Assembly: GCA_016782865.1 (NCBI GenBank)
Contig: JADHXR010000008.1
Span: forward strand, 1-64,000
Length of the DNA stretch: 64,000 bases
Reading direction: 5' to 3'
Source of the DNA: Phycisphaerae bacterium
GTDB lineage: Bacteria; Planctomycetota; Phycisphaerae; Sedimentisphaerales; Anaerobacaceae
A program made the position numbers and the translations under genes. The notes beneath the pieces were generated by a model. That model was not told the DNA's origin. It saw nothing but the letters and a program-made list of their open reading frames with translations, and made no database searches. Each line of letters starts with the position of its first letter. Position 1 is the stretch's first letter. Of the stretch, positions 19,513 through 28,083 are shown one piece after another.

Positions 19513-20085
19513 ATGGATAAAGTGCTTATCATAGTCGGTGACGCCACCGAGACCGTGGATACGCTGTATCCTTACTATCGCTTGCAGGAGGACGGCTTTG
19601 AGCCTGTGGTGGCCGGGCCCGAGAAGCGGCGATACCACATGGTCATGCACGAGATTCCCCCGGACTGGGATGGCCACGTTACCCGTGAATGGGCCGGCTA
19701 CACGCTCGATGCGGATATCGCCTTTAAGGATGTCAAGTGCGAAGAATACGTGGGGATATTTTTCTCGGGCGGTCGTGCACCAGAGTATATACGATACGAC
19801 GAGGACCTCGTCCGCATTACCCGGTACTTCTTCGACCAGAACAAACCCATCGCCTGCGTGTGTCACGGCGTGGAGATACCGGCCTACGCCGACCGCGTCA
19901 GGGGCCGGAAGATGGCGACCGTCCCCAAGTGCAAGTTCGATCTGGAGGTTTGCGGCGGGACTTTCGTAAACGAAGCCTGCGTCGTGGACGGCAATCTCGT
20001 CAGCGGACGGACATACCACGACCACGGCTGCTATGTCGGCGTATGGATCAAGATGCTGATAGAGGCGCGACAAGAGACTGAATGA
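19513..20085 (+). CDS. DJ-1/PfpI-family protein
   Basis: This 190-residue cytoplasmic protein has the class I amidotransferase-like fold. IFFSGGRAPEYIR and the nucleophile elbow ACVCHGVEI place the reactive cysteine at residue 117, with a following histidine. The family includes proteases, glyoxalases and deglycases, so the reaction is not predictable. It starts the local plus-strand run DJ-1, Gfo/Idh/MocA oxidoreductase, sulfatase; the 115-base gap to the next gene is larger than in a tight operon. It is full length for the family. Confidence 0.88.
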   Translation: MDKVLIIVGDATETVDTLYPYYRLQEDGFEPVVAGPEKRRYHMVMHEIPPDWDGHVTREWAGYTLDADIAFKDVKCEEYVGIFFSGGRAPEYIRYDEDLVRITRYFFDQNKPIACVCHGVEIPAYADRVRGRKMATVPKCKFDLEVCGGTFVNEACVVDGNLVSGRTYHDHGCYVGVWIKMLIEARQETE

Positions 20086-20200
20086 GCTTGAATATTTAAG
20101 AATGTTTCCTGATGTCCCGAGACCCTGATGTGCTGCGTCCTGATAACCAGGTAACCTGATAGCCTTGATCGTAATCTAATATCCGTAAGGGACACTGGCC

Positions 20201-21535
20201 ATGAACCGAATACACCAGATTGTAGGGCGGCGAGTTTTTCTCAGAGGCGGTATAGCAGCCGTCGCTGTACCCTATTTTGTCCCTTTCTCAGCTCTCGGCC
20301 AAGGCGATCGGCCGGCGCCGAGCAACCGACTGACGATGGGCCTTATCGGCCTGGGCAGCATGGGGATGCGTCACGTCAAAGGTTTCCTGCAGGAAGAGGA
20401 TTGTCAAATAGTCGCCGTCTGTGACGTTGATGCCCTTCGCAGGCGCGATGCGGCCAAGGAGATAAACGCACATTACGGCAATGACGATTGCGCCCAATAC
20501 AACGATTTTCGAGAACTGCTCGCGCGCGCCGACATTGACACGCTTTGCATATCCGCCCCAGATCATTGGCATGCGTCCCTTGCGCTTGCAGGCATACGCG
20601 CGGGCAAAGACATCTACGGCGAAAAACCATTGGCGCTGACGATAGCCCAGGGCAGGGCGATTGTCGACGAAGTGGATCGATACAATTGCCTCTGGCAAAC
20701 CGGGAGCTGGCAGCGCTCGACGGACCACTTCAGATTTGCCTGTGAGCTGGTCCGCAACGAGCGCATCGGTCGGTTGAAGAGAGTGGAAGTAGGCATCGGT
20801 CCGGGGTTTAAATCTCCCGGCGTCAAGGATACGATTTACAGGATAGACCCGCAGCCGGTCATGCCGGTTCCGGATGGGTTCGACTACGAGATGTGGCTCG
20901 GTCCCGCGCCGGCGGCTCCTTACACGGAGAAACGCTGTCATTGGAACTTCCGCTGGATACTTGACTATTCGGGCGGGCAGGTTACCGACTGGGGCGCCCA
21001 TCATATCGACATCGCGCATTGGGGCATGAACTGCGACAACACCGGCCCGGTCGAGGTCGCCGGCAAAGGTGTGTTCGGCGCCGACGGATTGTGGGATGCG
21101 GCTGTCGACTATGACTTCGAGTGCACCTACGGCAACGGTCTTGTGATGCGCGTCGCCAGCAACAACCATTGCCAGCAAGGGGTAAGGTTTATCGGTGAGG
21201 GCGGCTGGGTGCACGTGACACGAGGCGGTGTAACGACCGACCCGCCCGAGCTGCGCAAAACCAGGATAGGCCCCGGCGAAATACACTTACCCCGACCGGC
21301 GGGCGATCACCGCCAGGGACATCGCCGCGATTTTCTGGATTGCGTCAAGACGCGCAAGAGAACAATAACGCCGGCGGAGATTGGCCACCGGTCTGCGACG
21401 GTTGCGCACCTGGGGAATATTGCGATGATCCTCGGGCGCAGGATTCGATGGGACCCGAAGCGCGAGCAGGTCATAGATGACCCCGCGGCAAATCGTATGC
21501 TCGGCCGTGCGATGCGGTCCCCCTGGCGCATTTAG
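20201..21535 (+). CDS. Gfo/Idh/MocA-family oxidoreductase with Tat-type signal
   Basis: The 444-residue protein starts with a twin-arginine-like signal (GRRVFLRGGIAAVAV). The NAD(P)-binding Rossmann domain follows (LTMGLIGLGSMGMRHVKGF, then VAVCDVD), with the EKPLAL segment carrying the conserved lysine. The C-terminal half (SGGQVTDWGAHHIDIAHWGM) is the planctomycete-rich C2 domain. Such enzymes oxidise or epimerise sugars and cyclitols; the Tat signal indicates a periplasmic enzyme exported with bound cofactor. The following sulfatase starts 34 bases after its stop, so they are probably co-transcribed. Confidence 0.9.
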   Translation: MNRIHQIVGRRVFLRGGIAAVAVPYFVPFSALGQGDRPAPSNRLTMGLIGLGSMGMRHVKGFLQEEDCQIVAVCDVDALRRRDAAKEINAHYGNDDCAQYNDFRELLARADIDTLCISAPDHWHASLALAGIRAGKDIYGEKPLALTIAQGRAIVDEVDRYNCLWQTGSWQRSTDHFRFACELVRNERIGRLKRVEVGIGPGFKSPGVKDTIYRIDPQPVMPVPDGFDYEMWLGPAPAAPYTEKRCHWNFRWILDYSGGQVTDWGAHHIDIAHWGMNCDNTGPVEVAGKGVFGADGLWDAAVDYDFECTYGNGLVMRVASNNHCQQGVRFIGEGGWVHVTRGGVTTDPPELRKTRIGPGEIHLPRPAGDHRQGHRRDFLDCVKTRKRTITPAEIGHRSATVAHLGNIAMILGRRIRWDPKREQVIDDPAANRMLGRAMRSPWRI

Positions 21536-21569
21536 CGCCGCTTATTACAGAGCAGGAGGAAAAGACATT

Positions 21570-22985
21570 ATGAGTACACGTCGCAACTTTCTGAGAGCCG
21601 TCGGTTTGGGCGCAGCATCACTTGCAGTCTCGCCGAGCATTAGCCTGTCCGGGGGATCCGCAGGCAGGGCGTCCGGCAGTAAACCCAACATTGTATTCCT
21701 ACTGGCTGACGATCTGGGTTTCAAAGACGTGGGTTACCACGGGGGCGCGATCAAGACGCCCAACATTGACAAGCTCGCCGCCGAGGGGACGCGACTCGAT
21801 CAGTTTTATGTCCAACCGGTCTGTTCGCCGACCCGGTCGAGTCTGATGACGGGGCGATATCCCATGCGTTACGGGTTGCAGGTAGGCGTCGTGCGCCCGT
21901 GGGCGCAGCATGGGTTGTCCCTGGAAGAGCGCACCCTGGCCCAGGCACTTAGAGAAGCCGGCTACGCAACCGCAATTTGCGGCAAATGGCATTTGGGGCA
22001 TTTGGATGCGAGATACCTTCCGACCTCTCGCGGATTCGACCACCAGTACGGGCACTACAACGGCGCCCTCGATTACTTCACCCATATTCGCGACAAGGGC
22101 TTGGACTGGAACCGTGACGACAAGCCTATCCGTGAAGAGGGCTACACGACCAACCTGATCGCCGATGAATCGGTCCGGCTGATCGAGCGGCACGATGTCT
22201 CGCGTCCGCTGTTTCTTTATGTTCCTTTCAACGCCCCGCACTCGCCGTTCCAAGCGCCTCAGTCTTATCTCAACATGTACAAGCACATCAAGGCCCGGAA
22301 CAAGCGCGCATTCGCAGCGATGGTGACATGCATGGACGACGCCATAGGGCGGATAGTGACGGCGCTCGACAGACGCGGCCTGAGGCGCAATACCCTGATA
22401 TTCTTTTGCTCGGACAACGGCGGAGTAGGCGACGTTGCCGACAACGGACCTCTGCGAGGCCAGAAGGCGCAGCTTTACGAAGGAGGCATACGCGTGCCCG
22501 CGATTGCAGTCTGGCCCGGCGCGCTCAAGGCCGGCGCTCTTGTCAGAGAGCCGCTCCATATCGTCGATATGTATCCAACGCTGCTGAAACTCGCCGGCGC
22601 CAGTCTCGAACAACCTCTGGCCCTTGACGGCAAAGACGCCTGGCCCACAATCGCCCGAGGAAGACCTTCGCCGCACGAAGAGATTTTGCTGAACGTGACA
22701 CCTTACAACGGGGCAATAAGATGCGGCCACTGGAAGCTGATCCACAACGGAGAACTCGGGGCCAATTACACAGACCCTAAACCCAGCGAGGACACCTTCG
22801 AGCTTTTCAACCTGGCCGAAGACCCTTACGAAAAGAGCGACTTGAGCGAGAAGAATCCGCAGAAGCTCAGGGAACTCAAACGCCGCCTGGAATCTTACGC
22901 CCGCCAGGCTTCCAAAGCGAACATACCGCCGAACAGAATGCCCAAAGACTTCACGACCCCCAAAGCGTGGGGACATCCGGACTGA
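21570..22985 (+). CDS. Tat-exported type I sulfatase
   Basis: The start is ATG 21570, preceded by CAGGAGGAAAA; an in-frame upstream extension overlaps the previous gene. The 471-residue protein opens with MSTRRNFLRAVG, a Tat-like signal, then NIVFLLADDLGFKDVG (metal-binding aspartates at 47-48). The sulfatase signature CSPTRSSLMTGRYP puts the formylglycine-forming cysteine at residue 85. GKWHLGH, SRGFDHQYG and FFCSDNGG follow. All catalytic motifs are present. It most resembles arylsulfatase B/N-acetylgalactosamine-4-sulfatase-type enzymes, but the substrate is not determinable. It needs a formylglycine-generating or anaerobic maturase enzyme that is not in this window. Confidence 0.93.
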   Translation: MSTRRNFLRAVGLGAASLAVSPSISLSGGSAGRASGSKPNIVFLLADDLGFKDVGYHGGAIKTPNIDKLAAEGTRLDQFYVQPVCSPTRSSLMTGRYPMRYGLQVGVVRPWAQHGLSLEERTLAQALREAGYATAICGKWHLGHLDARYLPTSRGFDHQYGHYNGALDYFTHIRDKGLDWNRDDKPIREEGYTTNLIADESVRLIERHDVSRPLFLYVPFNAPHSPFQAPQSYLNMYKHIKARNKRAFAAMVTCMDDAIGRIVTALDRRGLRRNTLIFFCSDNGGVGDVADNGPLRGQKAQLYEGGIRVPAIAVWPGALKAGALVREPLHIVDMYPTLLKLAGASLEQPLALDGKDAWPTIARGRPSPHEEILLNVTPYNGAIRCGHWKLIHNGELGANYTDPKPSEDTFELFNLAEDPYEKSDLSEKNPQKLRELKRRLESYARQASKANIPPNRMPKDFTTPKAWGHPD

Positions 22986-23015
22986 ATCCACTCGCGGAAG
23001 GAAACGGGCCCATTG

Positions 23016-23071
23016 TCATTGCGAGGAGCCCTTCGGCGTTGCTCAGGATAGACTGCGCGACGCGGCAATCT
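23016..23071 (+). repeat. Interspersed repeat copy 1 (TCATTGCGAG...GCGGCAATCT)
   Basis: This copy starts TCATTGCGAGG and ends GACGCGGCAATCT, with a longer middle than the other copies. It is in direct orientation immediately upstream of the GIY-YIG gene. The inverted copy lies just downstream of that gene, at 23422-23455. Confidence 0.8.
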
Positions 23072-23091
23072 AAAACCCTGAGCGAAAGAAT

Positions 23092-23382
23092 ATGAACACG
23101 TATTGGGTTTACATAATGACAAATGTCGACAATGTTGTATTGTACACTGGCGTCACAAACGATCTTCGCAGAAGAGTTGCCGAACACAAGAGTAGGAGAG
23201 GCTCGAAGTTCACATGCAAATACAATGTTACGAAGCTGGTCTTCTGCGAATCCTTCGGTCGCATACAGAACGCGATAGCTGCAGAAAAGAAAATCAAGGT
23301 AGGCTCACGTGCCAAGAAAGTGAAATTGGTGGAGAGTGCCAATCCTCAGTGCCAGGATTTGTACGAACAAGCGTTTGGATGA
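23092..23382 (+). CDS. Small GIY-YIG nuclease-domain protein
   Basis: The 96-residue protein opens YWVYIMTNVDNVVLYTGVTNDLRRRVAEHK, which is the GIY-YIG fold: first motif VYI, second YTG, catalytic arginine in DLRRR, and histidine in EHK. The glutamate region (QNAIAAEKKIK) is present. These stand-alone domains are single-strand nickases or structure-specific nucleases by family; many genomes carry numerous copies. The gene sits alone inside a repeat-rich, gene-poor stretch and is bracketed by inverted copies of one interspersed repeat, which suggests it moved with them. Confidence 0.88.
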   Translation: MNTYWVYIMTNVDNVVLYTGVTNDLRRRVAEHKSRRGSKFTCKYNVTKLVFCESFGRIQNAIAAEKKIKVGSRAKKVKLVESANPQCQDLYEQAFG

Positions 23383-23421
23383 GATTTGCAGGTGGGCATC
23401 AAAGCTGCGTCGTGAAGATTG

Positions 23422-23455
23422 AGATTGCCACGTCGCTGCGCTCCTCGCAATGACA
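23422..23455 (-). repeat. Interspersed repeat copy 2, inverted
   Basis: Read on the minus strand this is TGTCATTGCGAGGAGCG, a short middle, then GACGTGGCAATCT. It matches copy 1 at both ends but points the opposite way, closing the bracket around the GIY-YIG gene. Confidence 0.8.
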
Positions 23456-23471
23456 GAAGGGTGCATTCCCA

Positions 23472-23510
23472 TGTCATTGCGAGCGATTCGAAGAATCGCG
23501 CGGCAATCTC
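23472..23510 (+). repeat. Interspersed repeat copy 3
   Basis: A third copy starts TGTCATTGCGAGCG and ends GCGCGGCAATCTC. The middle is a short hairpin (GCGATTC, GAA, GAATCGC). It is in direct orientation and follows copy 2 by 16 bases, making an inverted pair that could fold into a long hairpin. Confidence 0.75.
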
Positions 23511-23516
23511 AGGCCT

Positions 23517-23552
23517 TTCAAAATCCCCAGGGCCTGGGGTCATCCAGACTGA
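23517..23552 (+). pseudogene. Remnant of a sulfatase C-terminus
   Basis: The frame 23517-23552 reads FKIPRAWGHPD and a TGA stop. The intact sulfatase ends FTTPKAWGHPD and TGA at 22985. The two tails match in protein but differ in several bases, so this is the last scrap of a second, diverged sulfatase gene. The GIY-YIG/repeat block now stands where the rest of that gene would have been. Confidence 0.6.
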
Positions 23553-23882
23553 GTGCAGAGCCTCAAAAGGACGCTATACCGACCCAGTAAAACCCCATCC
23601 TCGGCCCCAATCCGCCATTTACGCACAGATAATCTCATTTATGGGGATTTCCTTTGACAAATCTACCTCAGCCATGTAGATTATTTGTGTAGTAGTGTCG
23701 AGGCACGAGCTACTATATGTTTCACCAAGTTTTCCTACCAAAAAAAGATGTTGTTTGTAAGTTCGTGTTGCAACAAGAATCTGGAAGGAAAGGAAGTTGG
23801 ACAACATACCCGCCCAACACGATTATTGCGGAACTCGCCGGCTAAGAAGACGCGGAACTTAACAACAGTATTATCAGAATGC
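23553..23882. other. Gene-free stretch
   Basis: About 330 bases without a supported gene. Open frames of 60-100 codons on either strand lack family resemblance. Base composition is more AT-rich than the flanks near 23,640-23,760. Confidence 0.4.
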
Positions 23883-23930
23883 ACACTTAAGAAGGGCTGT
23901 GAGCATCCACTTGCAGCCCTTCTTAAGTGT
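23883..23930. terminator. Perfect 17-bp inverted repeat (hairpin)
   Basis: Arms 23883-23899 (ACACTTAAGAAGGGCTG) and 23914-23930 are exact reverse complements with a 14-base loop. The hairpin lies 36 bases beyond the 3' end of the minus-strand PQQ-type pseudogene. It could be its former terminator or the end of a lost mobile element; there is no T-run. Confidence 0.55.
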
Positions 23931-23966
23931 CGGCCTCCGTACCGTTTTTTGATCGGCCTTTGGCGC

Positions 23967-24945
23967 TCACTTGTCCGGTTGGAAACATAGAAGCTCGCCA
24001 TCGACAGTGCTCATGTATAACCGTCCGGCCGCGGCGGCCATGCCGTCGAAGACGGGCGGGCTGTCGAGCTTGTATTGCGCCAGGTCCCTGCCGTCGGCTG
24101 CCGAGACGGCCCTGAGCAGGGCGCCCCTTTTGCCTTCGAGCGCGGCTGCCTGGTCGGCGAAACTCTGTTTGGTTTTCGGGTCATCTATGCACCCACTTTC
24201 CGAGGACCTTCGTCTTTCCCGCGACCGAGGCCGATTCTCCGCCTGTGCGGACGGTGAATCTCGGTTGGCCGTTCTGGAGGTACGGCACGTAGCCCTGGGA
24301 GCCGCCGTCCCGGGCCAGGACCACACCGCCGGGTCTCTCGGACTTGATCCACGCCTGGACTGTCACCGCCTTGCCGGTGGGGTTGAGGCTCTTGGATTTC
24401 TCGACCGCGATCAGTGACTTTCCGCCTGTTGCTTCGTCCGCCTCGCCTGTCGAATCCTTATCCGCGGCGAACAACTGATGTTCGATTGGCGTTGTCCAGC
24501 GGTAGTACTTTGGCTTGCGACCGTACCCGTAAACCTTCGAATCGTCGAAGACGATAATCTTTCCCGCCGGGGCGGTTTTGCCTGCAAGAAAATAACCGCA
24601 CCAGCCGCTGACGAATCTGCTGCCGTACATCCAGTAGCTCCTGTGCCACGCATCGTCATCGAGAAAGCCAGTCGGGCTGAAAAGATGCGCATGCTCGGCT
24701 CGCTGCGTAGCGGGCGGCGCACCGCGATCGGCGTCCGCTCCGGCGGGCATCTTCTCCAACGGTAGGCGTGTCCCGTCCAGGTTGAACGGTTGTGACCGCA
24801 TGTAGATCAGCCACGTCGTCAGGGGCGCGTCGAAGGCGAGCGTGACATAGACGCGGTCGCCCGTTGCGACCAGCCGGCGAGGCAACTGCGCCGGTCCGCT
24901 CTTGAGCGGCTACAGATATGTACGCAGTTGGCTCTTCTCGTTCAT
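23967..24945 (-). pseudogene. Decayed PQQ-type beta-propeller protein with LamG insertion
   Basis: On the minus strand the remnant begins near 24945 with MNEKSQLRTYL. It meets a TAG at 24913-24915 where tryptophan is likely (TGG to TAG), and continues PLKSGPAQLPRRLVATGDRVYVTLAFDAPLT. An internal deletion follows, then LFSPTGFLDDDAWHRSYWMYG and KIIVFDDSKVYGYGRKPKYYRWTTP, typical of planctomycete BamB-like propellers. A half LamG domain (AVTVQAWIKSERPGGVVLARDG) then breaks, and a second frame ends the gene (DDPKTKQSFADQAA to GELLCFQPDK). A nonsense codon, a deletion and a frameshift show it is dead. Confidence 0.8.
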
Positions 24946-25176
24946 GATTGCATGTTCTCGCCAGACCACCATCAGTTTTGAGTTTTAGGCTGCCTGAACT
25001 GTACCGACCCCCAAGAACAGCACAGCCGGAGGCGCACGTTTATCGTATCTTAGGCAGAATGCGGGTGATTTTCAATTGAATTTCCCGCGCGATGCGCATT
25101 GTCCGGGTGCGTTTTCTCGAGGAAATTGCGGGCGGGGTGACTGGCGGAATAGTGGGTGTCTTTAGTGAATCGCGTG

Positions 25177-25536
25177 CTATTCGTCGCGTACTTCTACGTC
25201 CGGGTAATTGACGCCCCATTCCAGGGTCTCCTGCTGGGTGTCAAAGGATGTGTCGAGATGGTTTTCCTTGACGGCGCCGCCCCTGTCGAGGACTTCTGCG
25301 GTTTGTTGCTGGCCGGGTTGCTCGGCTCGGTCGGGCGCAGCGTTGAGATTAGCCGCGTTCGACAGCGAGAGAACGTTTCTTTCAGACCTGGTCACCGAGG
25401 CATTGAGCAAGGTTACCGGCCTGCCTGGTTTTGTGTAAGTGACGCCGGCGATGAAGCTCGGGACACAGACAACGGCCATCAAGCCCATCCAACAAAGAAA
25501 AAGGCCACTTGTGCCTTTGACTGTTTTCTTTGCCAA
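25177..25536 (-). CDS. Small membrane-anchored protein, unknown
   Basis: The preferred start is TTG 25536, preceded by GGAGGG at good spacing; a GTG at 25563 in frame has no ribosome site. The 119-residue product has one transmembrane helix (about residues 10-32, GLFLCWMGLMAVVCVPSFIAG) and a polar, glutamine- and aspartate-rich C-terminal part without cysteines. I do not recognise a family. The strong ribosome site is the main reason to accept it. Confidence 0.5.
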   Translation of the reverse strand: MAKKTVKGTSGLFLCWMGLMAVVCVPSFIAGVTYTKPGRPVTLLNASVTRSERNVLSLSNAANLNAAPDRAEQPGQQQTAEVLDRGGAVKENHLDTSFDTQQETLEWGVNYPDVEVRDE

Positions 25537-25789
25537 CGGATACCCTCCGCAAAATCGGTTCACCTGGATCTAACGAACATCTTGATTCGGCGCCTTCTTG
25601 GCCAAGCCCTCATCCCTGAATTGTATATATATTGTACCTGAAAAGCCGCTCCAACTCAACGCAAATGATGGCCAAACCGCCGTTCCATCGCCCGCTACAA
25701 GCGCCCCGGAAACATCTGGGAGGTATTATAGGTCGTGCGCGAAAAGTTTTTGCGGTTGCAAACTCGGCGATAATCCCTAACATGTCGCT

Positions 25790-26251
25790 ATGCAAAACTT
25801 TCTCAACAAGATAATATGCGGCGATTGCATTGAGGTCCTGGGCCGGGCCCGTGAGCCTTTTGCCGATCTTATCTTTGCCGACCCGCCGTTCAACATCGGG
25901 TACAAATACGACAGATACTACGACAAGGTCAAGAAGAACTTCACTTTCAACGACCTCGCTGTTCGCGTTCCATCGGACCGGCAGCTCATCTATTCTGAAA
26001 AGTATGTCGAGCATTCTAATGAGCGGCTGGCTGAGCTCAAGAAGCAGCGCTGCGGGAACCCGTATTTCAACGCCGCCGAGATGGAGGAAGTCAAACGACT
26101 GTCGCGCGATACGAGAAGGACGCCAAGGGACATTTCCGCCGACAGCACGCTTTTGAAGTACTTCGCAAATCAATTTGCCGTGGGAACGAACGGTGAGAAG
26201 CGATACAGCGCGGAAAAAATAGCGACGGCTTTGGAGGATTTGGCTGGTTGA
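25790..26251 (+). pseudogene. DNA methyltransferase with two in-frame internal deletions
   Basis: The N-terminus (NKIICGDCIEVL, then FADLIFADPPFNIGYKYDRYYDKV) is that of an N4/N6-type DNA methyltransferase; DPPF is catalytic motif IV. After residue 47 it jumps to KNFTFNDLAVRVPSDRQLIY and then to SEKYVEHSNERLAELKKQRCGNPYF, segments that in full-length enzymes of about 400 residues are widely separated. The region with the SAM-binding FxGxG motif is missing. Both junctions keep the frame, so a 153-residue protein could still be made, but it should be inactive. The C-terminal extension (DISADSTLLKYFANQF) is retained. No partner restriction gene is adjacent. Confidence 0.7.
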
Positions 26252-28083
26252 AAAAAGACGGGAGACAGAAAACGGAAGGCGGAAAACAGAAATCAGATGG
26301 TCTGTCCTCTGCCGTCTGTCCTCTATTCCTTGTCGCCAGCGCGGCGATGCTGACGGTGATTCAGTCGCCGATAAACTGGGCCCCGTTGGCGTGGGTTGCG
26401 TTTGTGCCTTTCATCCTTGCTATTTGTCGACAGGCCAAACCAAGGCGCTTGTTTCTGGTGACCTATGTTATCTCACTCTGCTACTGGATGATCAATCTGT
26501 ACTGGGTATTTCCGGTGACGATCGTCGGGTGGGTGACTATCTGCCTGTATACAGCCTTGCTATGGCCCGTGCTGGCGATGTGCCTGCGGTACTGTCGGAC
26601 AAAGCGAGTCCCACTGTTCATGGCCGCGGGCGTGCTCATCGTCGGCATCGAGCGCATGCAGGGCCTTTTCCTGGGCGGCTTCTTCTGGCGCTTCCTGGCG
26701 CACAGCCAGTATCAGAATATTACGATAATCCAAATCGCCGACGTATTCGGCGCCGGCGGGGTCTCGTTTCTGATCGCGATGGTAAACGGGCAGGTGGCCG
26801 AGTTGGTTCTCGATTCTCGATGCTCGATTCTCGATGCTCGATTCTGGAAGGGTGTGTTCAAGCCCGGCAGTATTCTTAAAGCCGCTCTGGTCGGTGCTGC
26901 GCTGATTGCAAGCATTGTGTACGGGCGGTGGAGGATCGGCCAGGCCGAGCAGTTCATCGAGCCCGGTCCGTTGGCGGCGTCATTACAATCGAATGTCCCC
27001 CAGTCGGTCAAGCGGTCGTTCGAGTCCGGCGACGATTTGTTCAACGACTTGATGGAGCACAGCAAAGCCGCGGTCGAGGCCGGGGCCGAGCTGATTGTCT
27101 GGCCCGAAACAATGGTGCAGGCGATGCTTGATACGGAGGTGTGGCCCTTCTTGACTTTGCCGGAGCCCAGCATGGCTCTCGACAAGGCGCTTCGAGAACA
27201 TTCGATGGAGAACGCTTTTGTGCTTGTGGGAGCTTACGGTTCCGAGATCCGCGAAAATGCCTCGGAGCGTTACCTCGCCCGGTACAACTCGGCGTTCTTC
27301 TACAGGCCTGACGGACAGAAAGACAAAAAGCGGTATGACAAGATCCACCTGGTGCCCTTCGGGGAGGTGCTGCCTTTAAGAAGAAGCCTGTCCTGGTTTT
27401 ATGAACTGCTCATGAAGATCAAGTTCATACCGTACAATTTCGATTACTCTCTCGACTATGGCACCAATTACACCGTCTTTGAAATGACCGGCGGTCGCCG
27501 GAGCGATCCTTTGCCGGTGCCTGACGATGACCGGGGCCAAGTCCAGGACTACAAATTCGGCGTGATCATTTGTTACGAGGGCACGGTCCCGGCGATTGCG
27601 CGCCAATTCGCCCTGGACGAGCAGGGCGTCAAAAGGATCGACTGGATCGTGAACATAAGCAACGACGGGTGGTTTGTTCGGTTCAAAGACGGGAAGGTCC
27701 GGCCGAGCACGGAGCTTGCTCAGCACGCGGCGGTTTGTGTCTTCAGAGCGGTTGAGAACAGACTTGCCGTGCTGCGAAGCGTCAACACGGGCATAAGCTG
27801 TCTGATCGACAGCATGGGGCGTATAAAGGACGGCTTCGCGCAGGGCACGTTGCCCGCCGAGGCCATGAATCGGACGGGCATGCCCGGATGGTTTACCGAC
27901 AGAATCCCGATAGACAAGAGAATAAGTTTCTTCAGTAAATACGGCGAGTGGCTGGATTATTGTTGTGAACTCTGTGTCATTCTGCTCATAATAGCGCTGC
28001 TTTCGGTGGAATTTTTCAGAACAACAAAATGGAAGGCTCGTTTGTCAAGGTGGTCAAATGAAGAATCAGCCCGGCGAAGCTAA
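26248..28083 (+). CDS. lnt: Apolipoprotein N-acyltransferase
   Basis: The protein has several N-terminal transmembrane helices (about residues 25-225) followed by a nitrilase-fold periplasmic domain. It would transfer an acyl chain to the N-terminal cysteine of lipoproteins. The catalytic triad is visible: Glu287 (LIVWPETMV), Lys365 (YDKIHLVPFGE) and Cys442 (GVIICYEG), numbered from TTG 26248. That TTG overlaps the preceding stop, and the first 20 residues come from a low-complexity DNA repeat, so the native start may be later, for example ATG 26347. A final helix lies at about 575-593. A second repeat is inserted in frame at 26813-26846. The downstream HEAT gene overlaps by 26 bases. Confidence 0.9.
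   Translation: MKKDGRQKTEGGKQKSDGLSSAVCPLFLVASAAMLTVIQSPINWAPLAWVAFVPFILAICRQAKPRRLFLVTYVISLCYWMINLYWVFPVTIVGWVTICLYTALLWPVLAMCLRYCRTKRVPLFMAAGVLIVGIERMQGLFLGGFFWRFLAHSQYQNITIIQIADVFGAGGVSFLIAMVNGQVAELVLDSRCSILDARFWKGVFKPGSILKAALVGAALIASIVYGRWRIGQAEQFIEPGPLAASLQSNVPQSVKRSFESGDDLFNDLMEHSKAAVEAGAELIVWPETMVQAMLDTEVWPFLTLPEPSMALDKALREHSMENAFVLVGAYGSEIRENASERYLARYNSAFFYRPDGQKDKKRYDKIHLVPFGEVLPLRRSLSWFYELLMKIKFIPYNFDYSLDYGTNYTVFEMTGGRRSDPLPVPDDDRGQVQDYKFGVIICYEGTVPAIARQFALDEQGVKRIDWIVNISNDGWFVRFKDGKVRPSTELAQHAAVCVFRAVENRLAVLRSVNTGISCLIDSMGRIKDGFAQGTLPAEAMNRTGMPGWFTDRIPIDKRISFFSKYGEWLDYCCELCVILLIIALLSVEFFRTTKWKARLSRWSNEESARRS
26811..26847. repeat. In-frame micro-repeat inside lnt
   Basis: CTCGATTCTCGATG-type units are repeated nearly three times (GATTCTCGATGCTC). 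They encode VLDSRCSILDARFWK between the last N-terminal helices and the catalytic domain of Lnt. A related AATTTAGA array lies at 59898-59940. The insertion keeps the frame and all catalytic residues. Confidence 0.65.

Noticed and set aside
21699-22991. A 430-codon minus-strand open frame across the sulfatase
   Set aside because: It lies entirely opposite the sulfatase with intact catalytic motifs and shows no recognisable domain.
23016-23510. CRISPR array
   Set aside because: There are only three copies, in mixed orientation with unequal spacing, and a protein gene lies between two of them.
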